Program-made: the position numbers and the translations under genes
Shown: one piece after another, positions 1-10,650 of the stretch
How the letters are laid out: each line of letters starts with the position of its first letter
Numbering within the stretch: the stretch's first letter is position 1
DNA from: Liolophura sinensis
Lineage: Eukaryota; Mollusca; Polyplacophora; Chitonida; Chitonidae
Length of the DNA: 64,000 nucleotides
Reading direction: 5' to 3'
Assembly (NCBI RefSeq): GCF_032854445.1
Contig: NC_088295.1
Location: forward strand, 6,948,501-7,012,500
Notes under the pieces: generated by a model
What the model saw: the letters and a program-made list of their open reading frames with translations, nothing else
What the model was told of the DNA's origin: nothing
The model's database searches: none

Positions 1-870
1 TACTTGTACCTTCTAATTGCTGTGCTCAGGTGAGCTACAGTGATACACAGACAGCAGGTAAACATTGTGATGGTTTACTTGTACCTTCTAATTGCTGTGC
101 TCAGGTGAGCTACAATAATACACAGACAGCAGGTAAACATTCTGATGGTTTACTTGTACCTTCTAATTGCTGTGCTCAGGTGAGCCACAGTGATAGACAG
201 CAGGTAAACATTCTGATGGTTTACTTGTACCTTCTAATTGCTGTGCTCAGGTGAGCCACAGTGATACACAGACAGCAGGTAAACATTCTGATGGGTAACA
301 TGCTAATTGCTGTGCTCAGGTGAGCCACAGTGATACACAGACAGCAGGTAAACATTCTGCTGGTTAACCTGCTAATTGCTGTGCTCAGGTGAGCCACAAT
401 AATACACAGACAGCAGGTAAACATTCTGATGGTTTACTTGTACCTTCTAATTGCTGTGCTCAGGTGAGCTACAGTGATACACAGACAGCAGGTAAACATT
501 CTGATGGTTAACATGCTAATTGCTGTGCTCAGGTGAGCTACAGTGATACACAGACAGCAGGTAAACATTCTGCTGGTTAACCTGCTAATTGCTGTGCTCA
601 GGTGAGCCACAATAATACACAGACAACAGGTAAACATTGTGATGGTTTACATGTACCTTCTAATTGCTGTGCTCAGGTGAGCCACAGTGATACACAGACA
701 GCAGGTAAACATTCTGATGGTTTACTTGTACCTTCTAATTGCTGTGCTCAGGTGAGCTACAGTGATACACAGACAGCAGGTAAACATTCTGCTGGTTAAC
801 CTGCTAATTGCCATGCTCAGGTGAGCCACAGTATTATACAGTCAGCAGGTACACATTCTGTTGGTCAGTG
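1..870. repeat. Minisatellite with 69-75 bp unit, intronic (TRPM-like gene)
   Basis: About 12 tandem units; the array runs off the left edge of the window. Each unit holds CTAATTGCTGTGCTCAG followed directly by GTGAGC, then a second donor-like CAGCAG/GTAAAC about 30 bp on. Early units are 75 bp apart (motif starts at 13, 88, 163), later ones 69-71 bp, because some lack the short TTTACTTGTACCTT block. The final units (after about 800) decay. It lies upstream of the first visible TRPM exon, so probably in an intron of that gene. Short ORFs on both strands here are products of the repeat. Confidence 0.95.
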
Positions 871-1325
871 TGCTACATGTAATTGCCATTTTCAGATGTT
901 ACATTAATTCAAAGATGGCCTGTAAACCTTCCATTGTATAACTGCTTCAAGACCAACGTATACATGTATACACACATGTTTGCATAGTATTGGCTTGTTT
1001 TAATGGACAAATGTTCATGTACAATAACACATAGTAGTATGGTGTAATGAGTCCCCAGCTGATACCTAGAATTGACTGTTCCATCAGTCCTTCTGACATC
1101 AGTTTTCAGACATTTTTATTATCACTTTTCATCATACAGAATTGCAGTGTGGTACTGGATTCCACCACAAGAAGCTCCATATTAGTTTTCAGTTCCAGCC
1201 AATTTAGACCATTTATGAAAGTTATCATGAATCTTTCAGTCTAAGACATGTTTACAAAATCAATACTTTCTGAATACTTAATTATTGTTTGATGGTATTT
1301 CACTGATGTTTTGCTCTTTTCCCAG

Positions 1326-1513
1326 TTACACATTTGAACGTGTCCAGGAAAACTCTGAGAAGGTGTGGCGGTATTACCGATACTCTCTGATCTTTGAGTA
1401 CTACGACCGACCATCATTTGTGCCTCCCCTCATCATACTAACCCATCTGTTCAGGGCTGTGAAGTTCCTCGTCAAGAGACAGAACAGTTCTCCCAAGAAG
1501 GCAGATGCTTTTA
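1326..1513 (+). CDS. TRPM: TRPM-family cation channel, post-pore exon (partial gene)
   Basis: Internal exon of a TRPM (melastatin) channel. It opens after acceptor TTTTCCCAG and closes at donor TTTA/GTAAGT. The 62 full codons begin SYTFERVQENSEKVW (S is split across the upstream junction) and include RYSLIFEYYDRPSFVPP. This matches the segment of TRPM proteins just after S6 and the TRP region, where vertebrate members have forms like SYTF..VQ.....W.FQRY.LI.EY..RP...PP. The segment is cytosolic and links the pore to the C-terminal coiled coil. The intron phase (one base, A, left over) joins to the next exon to form an Arg codon. The rest of the channel lies to the left of the window. Which TRPM subfamily it belongs to is not settled by this fragment. 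Confidence 0.9.
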
Positions 1514-1659
1514 GTAAGTCCTAACTGTTCTACTTATCTGTCTTTGTACTAGGTACATGTAAATTGTGATTGTTTTCCTGCAATGATTACATTTGTGTAG
1601 TTTGGACTTGCCATGCATTAGATTGTAACTGCATGTATGGTGTGACTCCGATATTTCAG

Positions 1660-1792
1660 GGCGGATATTCAGTCGTGATGACAATCAGAGGTACACAGCT
1701 TTAGAGAGGGCAGCAGTGGAAAAGTTTACAACCAAAACCTTGCTGTTTGAGAGGGAGAAGATGGATTATATGGTTCAGAGTACTGCAGATAG
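1660..1792 (+). CDS. TRPM: TRPM-family channel, exon 2 of those visible
   Basis: Exon of 133 bases between acceptor ATATTTCAG and donor GATAG/GTAAGT. In the phase set by the upstream exon it reads RRIFSRDDNQRYTALERAAV, followed by a Lys/Glu-rich stretch ending QSTADR. The ALERxAVEKF segment fits the helical linker of TRPM C-termini that precedes the coiled coil. Two leftover bases (AG) complete an Arg codon with the next exon. The donor is notable because the adjacent minisatellite appears to be built from it: the first bases of the intron are already a repeat unit. Confidence 0.88.
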
Positions 1793-4775
1793 GTAAGTAG
1801 GGGTGGCACAGTTAGAGTGTAGATAGATGACCAGGTGAGTAATGAATGGCACAGTTAGAGTGTAGGTATAGAAGACCAGGTGAGTAACGAATGGCACAGT
1901 TAGAATGTAGGTATAGAAGACCAGGTGAGTAACGAATGGCACAGTTAGAGTGTAGGTATAGAAGACCAGGTGAGTAACGAATGGCACAGTTAGAATGTAG
2001 GTATAGAAGACCAGGTGAGTAACGAATGGCACAGTTAGAGTGTAGGTAGAGGACCAGGTGAGTAGACGATGGCACTGTTAGAATGTAGGTAGAGGACCAG
2101 GCGAGTAGACGATGGCACAGTTAGAGTGTAGGTAGATGACCAGGTGAGTAATGAATGGCACAGTTAGAGTGTAGGTATAGAAGACCAGGTGAGTAACGAA
2201 TGGCACAGTTAGAATGTAGGTATAGAAGACCAGGTGAGTAACGAATGGCACAGTTAGAATGTAGGTAGAGGACCAGGTGAGTAGACGATGGCACTGTTAG
2301 AATGTAGGTAGAGGACCAGGCGAGTAGACGATGGCACAGTTAGAGTGTAGGTAGATGACCAGGTGAGTAATGAATGGCACAGTTAGAGTGTAGGTATAGA
2401 AGACCAGGTGAGTAACGAATGGCACAGTTAGAATGTAGGTAGAGGACAAGGCAAGTAGACGATGGCACAGTTAGAATGTAGATAGAGGACCAGGTGAGTA
2501 GGCGTTGGCACAGTTAGAATGTAGGTAGAGGACCAGGTGAGTAGACGATGGCACTGTTAGAATGTAGGTAGAGGACCAGGTGAGTAGGCGATGGCACAGT
2601 TAGAGTGTAGGTAGAGGACCAGGTGAATAGGCGATGGCACAGTTAGAGTGTAGGTAGAGGACCAGGTGAGTAGACGATGGCACAGTTAGAATGTAGGTAG
2701 AGGACCAGGTGAGTAGGCGATGGCACAGTTAGAATGTAGGTAGAGGACCAGGTGAGTAGACGATTGCACAGTTAGAGTGCAGGTAGAGGATCAGTTGTGT
2801 AGGGGATGGCACAGTTAGATTGCAGGTGGAGGACCAGGTGAGTAGAGGATAATACATTTAGAATGTAGGTAGAGGACCAGGTGAGTAAGGAATGGCACAG
2901 TTAGAGTGTAGGTAGAGGACCAGGTGAGTAGGCGATGGCACTGTTAGAATGTAGGTAGAGGACCAGGGGAGTAGACGATGGCACTGTTAGAATGTTGGTA
3001 GAGGACCAGGTGAGTAGGCGATGGCACAGTTAGAGTGCAGGTAGAGGACCAGTTGAGTAGGGGATAGCACAGTTAGAGTGCAGGTAGAGGACCAGGTGTG
3101 TAGGAGATGGCACAGTTAGAGTGCAGGTAGAGGACTAGGCGAGTAGACGATGGCACAGTTAGAGTGCAGGTAGAGGACCAGGTGAGTAGACGATGGCACA
3201 GTTAGAATGTAGGTAGATGACCAGATGAGTAGGCAGTGGCACAGTTAGAATGTAGGTAGAGGACCAGATGAGTAGACGATGGCACATTTAGAGTGCAGGT
3301 AGAGGATCAGTTGTGTGGGAGATGGCACAGTTAGAGTGCAGGTAGAGGACCAGGTGAGTAGACGATGGTACAGTTAGAATGTAGGTAGAGGACCAGGTGA
3401 GTAAGGAATGGCACAGTTAGAGTGTAGGTAGAGGACCAGGTGAGTAGACGATGGCACAGTTAGAATGTAGGTAGAGGAGCAGGTGAGTAAAGAATGGCAC
3501 AGTTAGAGTGTAGGTATAGAAGACCAGGTGAGTAACGAATGGCACAGTTAGAGTGTAGGTAGAGGACCAGGTGAGTAGACGATGGCACAGTTAGAATGTA
3601 GGTAGAGGACCAGTAATGAATGGCACAGTTAGAGTGTAGGTATAGAAGACCAGGTGAGTAACGAATGGCACAGTTAGAATGTAGGTAGAGGACCAAGTGA
3701 GTAGATGATGGCACAGTTAGAATGTAGGCAGAGGACCAGTTGTGTAGGGGATTGCACAGTTAGAGTACAGGTAGAGGACCAGGTGAATAGGCGATGGCAC
3801 AGTTAGAGTGCAGGTAGAGGACCAGTTGTGTAGGGGATGGCACAGTTAGAGTGTAGGTAGAGGACCAGGTGAATAGGCGATGGCATAGTTAGAGTGTAGA
3901 TAGAGGACCAGTTGTGTAGGGGATGGCACAGTTTGAGTGCAGGTAGAGGATCAGTTGTGTAGGAGAGGTGGCACCGTTAGAGTGTAAGTAGAGGACCAGG
4001 TGAGGTAGAGGACCAGTTGTGTAGGAGATGGCACAGTTAGATTGCAGGTAGAGGATTAGGTGAGTAGACAATGGCACTGTTAGGATGTAGGTAGAGGACC
4101 AGGTGAGTAAGGGATGGCACAGTTAGAGTACAGGTAGAGGACCAGGTGAGTAAGGGATGGCCCAGTTAGAGTGCAGGTAGAGGACCAGGTGAGTAAGGGA
4201 TGGCACAGTTAGAGTGCAGGTAGAGGACCAGTTGTGTGGGGGGATGGCACAGTTAGAGTGCAGGTAGAGGACCAGGTGAGTAGACGATGGCACAGTTAGA
4301 GTGCAGGTAGAGGACCAGGTGAGTAAGGGATGGCACAGTTAGAGTGCAGGTAGAGGACCAGTTGTGTGGGGGATGGCACAGTTAGAGTGCAGGTAGAGGA
4401 CCAGGTGAGTAGACGATGACACAGTTAGAGCGCAGGTAGAGGACCAGTTGTGTGGGGGATGGCACAGTTAGAGTGCAGGTAGAGGACCAGGTGAGTAAGG
4501 GATGGCACAGTTAGAGTGCAGGTAGAGGACCAGGTGAGTAAGGGATGGCACAGTTAGAGTGCAGGTAGAGGAACAGGTGAGTAGGCGATGGCACAGTTAG
4601 AGTGCAGGTAGAGGACCAGGTGAGTAAGGGATGGCACAGTTAGAGTGCAGGTAGAGGACCAGGTGAGTAGGCGATGGCACAGTTAGAATGTAGGTAGAGG
4701 ACCAGGTGAATAGGCGATGGCACAGTTAGAGTGCAGGTAGAGGACCAGTTGTGTGGGAGATGGCACAGTTAGAGT
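1793..4775. repeat. Minisatellite of about 70 copies, 41-43 bp, each with a consensus 5' splice site
   Basis: The unit is roughly GACCAGGTGAGTAGACGATG followed by GCACAGTTAGAGTGTAGGTAGAG. Most units carry CCAG/GTGAGT, a near-perfect metazoan 5' splice site; variants change it to GTGTGT or GTGAAT. The array starts at the authentic donor of the TRPM exon ending at 1792 and fills most of the intron to about 4775. Sub-blocks differ, for example a TATAGAAGACC form dominates 1850-2000 and a GTGCAGGTAGAGG form dominates after 4100, so expansion happened in waves. ORFs of 60-87 codons on the minus strand here are artefacts of the repeat. Confidence 0.97.
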
Positions 4776-5107
4776 GCAGGGAGAATATTCTAGGCGCTCA
4801 GATCCATAATGTAATTTTTCCTGCTTGCCGCAACGGCCATCTTGGATTTGTGTTGCTGTCGAAAATTATCAGGACATTTAGGATGGACTTGAGGTCTAAA
4901 TTTTGTGTACTCCATAGATTTGATATCTATCACCAAGCATAACAAGCCCGAGTATGGTCACAGAGGTGTAGACCTATAATTAATTGTACCGTTAATGATA
5001 TTGGGCTATAGTTGACTGGTATTTACTGTTGTAGCTGTGATGCATATTGAATTGTATTAATATTACTCCAAAACTAACTCCTGGTGATTATACTTCCTTT
5101 ACTGCAG
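4776..5107 (+). other. Remainder of TRPM intron 2, unique sequence
   Basis: After the array ends, about 330 bases of non-repetitive intron lead to the acceptor CTTTACTGCAG at 5107. I see no other feature in it. Confidence 0.7.
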
Positions 5108-5215
5108 ACTTGAACAGGTGATGGTTGAACTGGAGAGTATCAAGGACCAGGTGCTTCAGGAGAGTGGTGAGCGAGAGGAAGACGCCCAACCTGTGGAGGT
5201 GCCTGCTCTGAACAG
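5108..5215 (+). CDS. TRPM: TRPM-family channel, coiled-coil exon
   Basis: Exon of 108 bases between acceptor TTACTGCAG and donor AACAG/GTGAGT. In the carried phase it reads LEQVMVELESIKDQVLQES, then an acidic stretch GEREEDAQPVEVPALN. The LxxVMxELESIKxQVL pattern is a heptad-type coiled coil, as expected for the tetramerisation helix in TRPM C-termini. Both flanking introns interrupt Arg codons after the second base, so this exon is symmetric (2-2) and could be skipped without a frameshift. No domain beyond the coiled coil, such as a NUDT9-H or alpha-kinase domain, is encoded here. Confidence 0.85.
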
Positions 5216-6257
5216 GTGAGTGTGGGTGTGTGGTTGAGTGGCAGAGTAGGGAAGAGCCTGGATGTGGGGTTACTAAATGAAGAAGGGAGAAGAGTGTGGT
5301 ATAGGTTGGAATAGTAGCCGTTGGGTGTACTTATGAAGTTCCCTTTGATGCTGTGCTTTCAAGGCATATGTGCAATTCTGTAGACTGAAATACATTTATC
5401 ACTGTAGAATTGTATAGACAACATGTCATCCAGGTTGAACATTGTTTTTGATTAAGTTTGACATCTTAGTCAACTGTTCAATACCTTTTCATACCCCTTT
5501 GTCAGAGCTATTTTTAAAAAAATCATCGGCAAAAGTTAGATGGGCTTCAAGTTGATTTTTTCCTTGTTTTGAATCTTACTTTAAGAAGAGCTGCCATTGA
5601 TATGCTGAAACACGCTGACAGTTGCTGTTTCTTCTGACTACATGTTTTGTGTATCTCCTGACTACATATATGGGGGTTTTTTGTTAAAGGCACATGTTGC
5701 GGAAAGAAATTCAGAATTTTTTGGTTAGTTCAGCTAAATACAAAAATGAGTAGCATTTGACTCCTAACTAAACACCTTTGGCAAATATTTTCCAAAAAAT
5801 CTTAATTAAAAGAATTGAATGGAGAAATCCCTCACTGGTCTAAGCTGTCCGCCTTACAAGATACCACGTAAATGAGGCAGCACAAAGATTCTCTCAATGC
5901 AACGTTCACTTGTGGAAACAATATAACAGGCTAAAAGCGAATTATAAATCTAGTAAACCAAACTTAACTTTCCTTCTATCAGTAATGTATTATAAGTATT
6001 CATAATTCCCAACAATATATTTACAGCAGAACGGAAGTTACATGGTTAGCTGCTTAATTAGAAAATAAATACTGTGTTTGACCTTTGCAGTTATTGAACA
6101 TCCCTGATGTCTATATGACAAGATGAGGTAATCCAGTTAGGAAAATTTGTTTTTGGCCATTTTTCTAAATATAGCTTCTTGATAGTAGAATGGAAACCCC
6201 GAGTAAAGCTTTAAAGCTTGTGTTTTTTCTGATTGCGTTTGTTGACATTTTTGACAG
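5216..6257 (+). other. TRPM intron 3
   Basis: About 1 kb of AT-rich intron with no tandem array, SINE or ORF that I can support. It is the only visible intron of this gene longer than 300 bp that is free of minisatellite, which makes it a useful contrast to the array-filled ones. Confidence 0.7.
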
Positions 6258-6272
6258 TGTTGAGCATCCCAG

Positions 6273-6498
6273 GGTTCAAGAAGAAATTGGGAAGCTGAGT
6301 AGACGAGTGAACCAGGTCAGTGATCAGCTGAACATACAATCTGAGAGACTGGACAGTGTACTAACTCTGCTGGTCAGTATGTCCAGACAACCTTCAGGAG
6401 GTCAACAAACGGGCTGGACAACACCCCAACAGTCTGCCAGTACAGGGACAGTAGAGATCCATGAACTACCTGGTAGTCTGCCTGATGATCAGATGTGA
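6273..6498 (+). CDS. TRPM: TRPM-family channel, terminal coding exon
   Basis: Terminal exon ending at TGA 6496-6498. In the inherited phase it reads VQEEIGKLSRRVNQVSDQLN, then IQSERLDSVLTLLVSMSRQ, a second amphipathic coiled-coil stretch, then a Gly/Gln/Thr-rich tail ending SLPDDQM. Two in-frame acceptors are possible: ATTTTTGACAG (exon from 6258, adding five residues) or GCATCCCAG (exon from 6273); both restore the same frame. The protein stops soon after the coiled coil, so it is a channel-only TRPM with no C-terminal enzyme domain. The last 19 codons and the stop are the first copy of a 90-bp tandem repeat that continues into the 3' UTR. Confidence 0.82.
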
Positions 6499-6885
6499 TC
6501 CTCACTGACAACATGACAACTATGGATCAGTACAGGGACAGTAGAGATCCATGAACTACCTGGTAGTCTGCCTGATGATCAGATGTGATCCTCACTGACA
6601 ACATGACAGCTATGGATCAGTACAGGGACAGCAGAGATCCATGAACTACCTGGTAGTCTGCCTGATGATCAGATGTGATCCTCACTGACAACATGACAAC
6701 TATGGATCAGTACAGGGACAGTAGAGATCCATGAACTACCTGGTAGTCTGCCTGATGATCAGATGTGATCCTCACTGACAACATGACAGCTATGGATCGG
6801 TACAGGGACAGCAGAGATCCATGAACTACCTGGTAGTCTGCCTGATGATCAGATGTGATCCTCACTGACAACATGACAGCTATGT
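6438..6885 (+). repeat. Five 90-bp tandem copies spanning the TRPM stop codon
   Basis: TACAGGGACA recurs at 6441, 6531, 6621, 6711 and 6801, exactly 90 bp apart. Copy 1 is coding (the C-terminal tail and TGA); copies 2-5 are 3' of the stop and so are presumably 3' UTR. Copies differ by only a few substitutions (AACTATGG versus AGCTATGG, GTAGAG versus GCAGAG), so the expansion is recent. The unit is divisible by three and each copy keeps the same stop, so slippage within the array would not change the protein. Confidence 0.95.
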
Positions 6886-8650
6886 GTGATATATTTTCAT
6901 TGTACATGTTTTATATTTCATGTTACTTTAAACTATTTCCAATTCTTTGTTATAGACCACTTTTCATTTTATATGCATATACATATACATATTCTGTATG
7001 TATTTTTTTTATCCAGTCTTGTAGCCAAAGGTTTTATCCAAAGAGATGTTCACAAATCTGATGTCACAATAATGTTGTTATGAGTGTTTTAATGTTGGGC
7101 ATTTGGGAGAGATAACGGGCTTCTGCAGGAACTCCCTTTTGTATGTAAGGTCAATGGTGTTTTTGTTGCAAATTGAGTGAAGAAAATGGACCTTAGCCTG
7201 GTATTCAAATTCTAAACCTGTATTTGCCCCCTGTGTTTTATCAGTTGTTTATATTTTGCGAGTTGTTAATACATTAACACCTAGTTTGTCAGGAGTGCCA
7301 TGTTGGATGCACTCAAGTTGGATCTGATTCGTTCACTGTGTTTACACATGTCCAGCATTGTGCTGTCGTTTTACCATGACTCATATGGTCCACATATGTA
7401 GATCTGATTGTTATCTACATGTATTTATTTATGCATTCACTTACATTTATATGTAGTTGTGGTTTTATTGTATGATTACACATGACTGCAAGTATGCTGT
7501 TGCATAAGGTCTGCTGTTTGTAGGTCTCTTGTAATCATTTGTTACCAAGAGGTCTATAATACCTACAAACGAGCACATGTAAGCCAGATTTTGTGATTTT
7601 AAAACACCTGAGTACCTGATAATGGCTTAGGGTATTAATCAGTCAATGATTACTGAGAAATGGGGCTAAAGTTACCTCATATTAATGAGCCAGTCAAATT
7701 TCTGATGTAAATGGGTTCTTAATATGTGAAATGAATGTTACTTTCTTTTAAAAAGTTGTTCCACTGTTGGTGGACAAATTTCTCTTGAAATTTGTGTCCA
7801 CAAAATGAGACACACTCTCAAATGCTCTTTTTTTAGATATTGCCTTTTATTAATGTGTAAATGCAATAAGAAAATCAAAGTTATATTTTGTAGGTGTGGG
7901 CGAAGTGGTTGCGCTATCTTTGAATGATACAAAAGAGTTTTATGAATTTTAGTTCTTAATGATGTATTTGTTAAGAACAAAACTCCCCAGGATTATTTTT
8001 TAACAGTGATTTACCAGATTTTTATCAATATTGTCCCTTGTACGTGATTTTGATATCATGTTCTTGAAACTGTTCTCTGGGAATCATGGGCTGTAGATGC
8101 TGTAGATAACGGCGTTATCAGCTCAGAGACCAGGAAATGCAGCTGGTGTTGGCAGCCAGTAACCCGAAGGGGGTACAGAATGTGTAGTTATAAATGCAGG
8201 ATTTTTTTTGTGGGAGGGGGGGGGGTGGAATTTACAGCCAGATATGACAGGGAAGTGGTAATCAATCCTGGAACGGTATTAGAATTGATCTGTTATGACA
8301 GTCATGACAGTTTATGAGTAAGTTTTTAATTGATCAATTATGATATTACTAAGTGATATTTATGAGAAATGAACAATATTATTTTGACAAGGAGATTTAG
8401 TTGAAAAATGTGATTCTGATTTGATATTTTAATTGACCCTTGCAATATCAAAAATATGTTTATACACTTGCATTGCGACATCTGTGTTCGAAATTTGAAT
8501 TTTTGTTTAATTTAAGATGTGCTTTGGGGCTGCTTTCATAGAACTTGGTTACTCAGATTTCTGCTAACTTTTGTGTAATTGGAAAAGTCTGTGGGTTAAA
8601 GCGCCAATAGGCAGCATGATGTGCAAAAAATCTTACTAAAATGATTCACA
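6886..8650. other. 3' flank of the TRPM-like gene; no gene seen
   Basis: AT-rich sequence, probably the remaining 3' UTR followed by intergenic DNA. I see no clear AATAAA close to the array. From 7335 onward the sequence is present again after the N gap at 41417. A poly-G/poly-T tract lies at about 8202-8226. Confidence 0.6.
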
Positions 8651-8654
8651 AAGT

Positions 8655-9545
8655 TTCTTGAAAGTGGACCCAGGTAAAAGACCACTGGTCAGGTGAAACA
8701 GGAGTGTGGGCATTGGTCAACTAACTTACTTGTGTAACGGCTGGTTGGATAACACACCTGTGCAACAGCTGGTCAGATGGTACATTTGTGTGACCTCTGG
8801 TCAGATGACACACCTGTATGACCACTGGTCAGATGACACACTTGTGTGTCCACTGGTCCAATGATTCACTTGCGTGACCACTGGTCAGATGATATACATG
8901 TACCTGACAGCCACTGATAACATCACACACCTGTGTGGGCACTGGTCAGATGACACACCTGTGTGACCATTGGTCAGATGTACCTGACGACCACTGATCA
9001 GATAACACACACACCTGTATGAGCACTGGTCAGACCATACACTTGTGTGACCACTAGTCCAGTGACACACTTCCGTGACCACTGGTCAGATGATGTACAT
9101 GTACCTGACGACCACTGATCAGATCACACACACCTGTGTGAGCAATGGTCAGATGATACACCTGTGTGACCACTGGTCAGATGATACACCTGTGTGACCA
9201 CTGGTCAGATGATGTACATGTACCTGACGACCACTGATCAGATCACACACACCTGTGTGACCACTGGTCAGATGATACACCTGTGTGACCACTGATCAGA
9301 TGATGTACATGTACCTGACGACCACTGATCAGATCACACACACCTATGTGAGCAATGGTCAGATGATACACCTGTGTGACCACTGGTCAGATGATACACC
9401 TGTGTGACCACTGATCAGATGATGTACATGTACCTGACGACCACTGATCAGATCACACACACCTATGTGAGCAATGGTCAGATGATACACCTGTGTGACC
9501 ACTGGTCAGATGATACACCTGTGTGACCACTGATCAGGTCAGACA
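8655..9545. repeat. Minisatellite, 28-bp basic unit with higher-order structure (copy A)
   Basis: The basic unit is like GATGATACACCTGTGTGACC + ACTGGTCA. Interspersed units with TGATGTACATGTACCTGACG alternate with plain ones, giving a higher-order repeat in the second half. Early units (to about 8,900) are diverged. The array is about 890 bp here and about 1,600 bp in copy B. Confidence 0.95.
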
Positions 9546-10408
9546 CCGACGTGACTTTCATTATCCTTCTGTGATGGCAAAGGGATGGCTGACTGATATA
9601 TTTGTGTGAGCTGAAGGCGGCTATTTTAATTGACAGGACTACATATCAGTATAGTGCTTGTGTTGTGCATGCACACACCTTGGGGTTCAGTGATCTCTCC
9701 AAAGTTTATTTGCACTGTATTCTACGCAGATATGTACGTGTCTATAAAACGCCAGCACACAGTACACCCTGGTGTATGGGTTACCCCTGGCAGTCCTGTT
9801 TGTGTCGGGATTTGCACAATGTATTCCATTAATTCAGGATGTGAAAAGTCAAGTGACATGACACAATAAGGTTTGTTACATAAAAGTATATAATTTACGT
9901 TGTATTTTACTTCATCTTAACTATTTTCTGCGATTTGTTTGGTTGTATCCTATATAATATTGATAGCCTGAGTATTTATTTGTCAATATGGTGTAATCAT
10001 TAACGTCACTGTATAAGGCTTCATGCTTGTTCCTGAAATGCCGTATTGTGATTTCGCAGAAGAGTAAGGAATTTTACTGGTCGTTACACCGTTCATTTCA
10101 GGGAATTAAGTCACACCAGGTTATCATGAATCGTCCACTCAAGTTTTACATAACAACACACACACACACAAATATATATATATATATATATATTATATGT
10201 ATGTATGTATTCTCGTGAATGTTCTATTACTGGTAATTCGTGCAGATTTACCGACAATGCAGGAGAAAATAAATTACCACTGAGTGGAAATCGTATACGA
10301 TACATTTGTTGTGCTCTTTTACTGCCCCCCCCCCCCCCTCCCCCCCAAATTCACACTTCTATCAATGGGAATGGTGCAGGTTGGGCATTAATTATGGGGA
10401 AGGGAGCG
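9546..10408. other. Non-coding stretch
   Basis: No gene seen. It contains a CA/TA microsatellite (10154-10205) and, near the end, a poly-C tract (10325-10346). Short ORFs at 9602-9869 are not kept open the same way in copy B and have no recognisable content. Confidence 0.6.
10154..10205. repeat. (CA)n(TA)n microsatellite (copy A)
   Basis: Alternating CA then TA dinucleotides followed by TATG repeats. The corresponding tract in copy B (44991-45080) is clearly longer and includes an extra TATTTGTGTGTG interruption, an allele-like length difference. Confidence 0.95.
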
Positions 10409-10650
10409 GGTGTTGGCCGAGTGGTTAAAACTGCTTTGTGTTCAATCGCAAAGACACGCGAAGCACGGATTCTCCTTTTACCGTTCGTGGTGTCTTCCGA
10501 AGCATGACGTTCGTTGAAGACCACTTGTCCGACGCCGATATGGTGTGCATATCTTTTCTAAGTAAATACCCAAACGTCGGTGCATGGTTAACCCCCGGAC
10601 GCTCTGGTTATCACCACTCATAAAACTGACAACCATAGTAGAAATGTAAA
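10409..10650 (+). mobile_element. tRNA-headed SINE candidate (copy A)
   Basis: The left end resembles a Leu/Ser-type tRNA: GTTGGCCGAGTGGTTAAAAC contains a good box A (TGGCCGAGTGG). A CACGGATTCTCC stretch could be a decayed box B region. The body continues to about 10650, ending near ATCACCACTCATAAAACTG. I infer a tRNA-derived SINE; target-site duplications are not obvious. It also occurs in copy B at the matching place. Confidence 0.55.

Noticed and set aside
1775-2075. Two overlapping minus-strand ORFs of 85 and 87 codons
   Set aside because: Both are read through the 42-bp array in different frames.
1793-4775. A string of 12-nt microexons (GTAGAGGACCAG) between AG and GTGAGT in each unit
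   Set aside because: No pyrimidine tract or branch point precedes the AG; kept only as a remark in the array finding.
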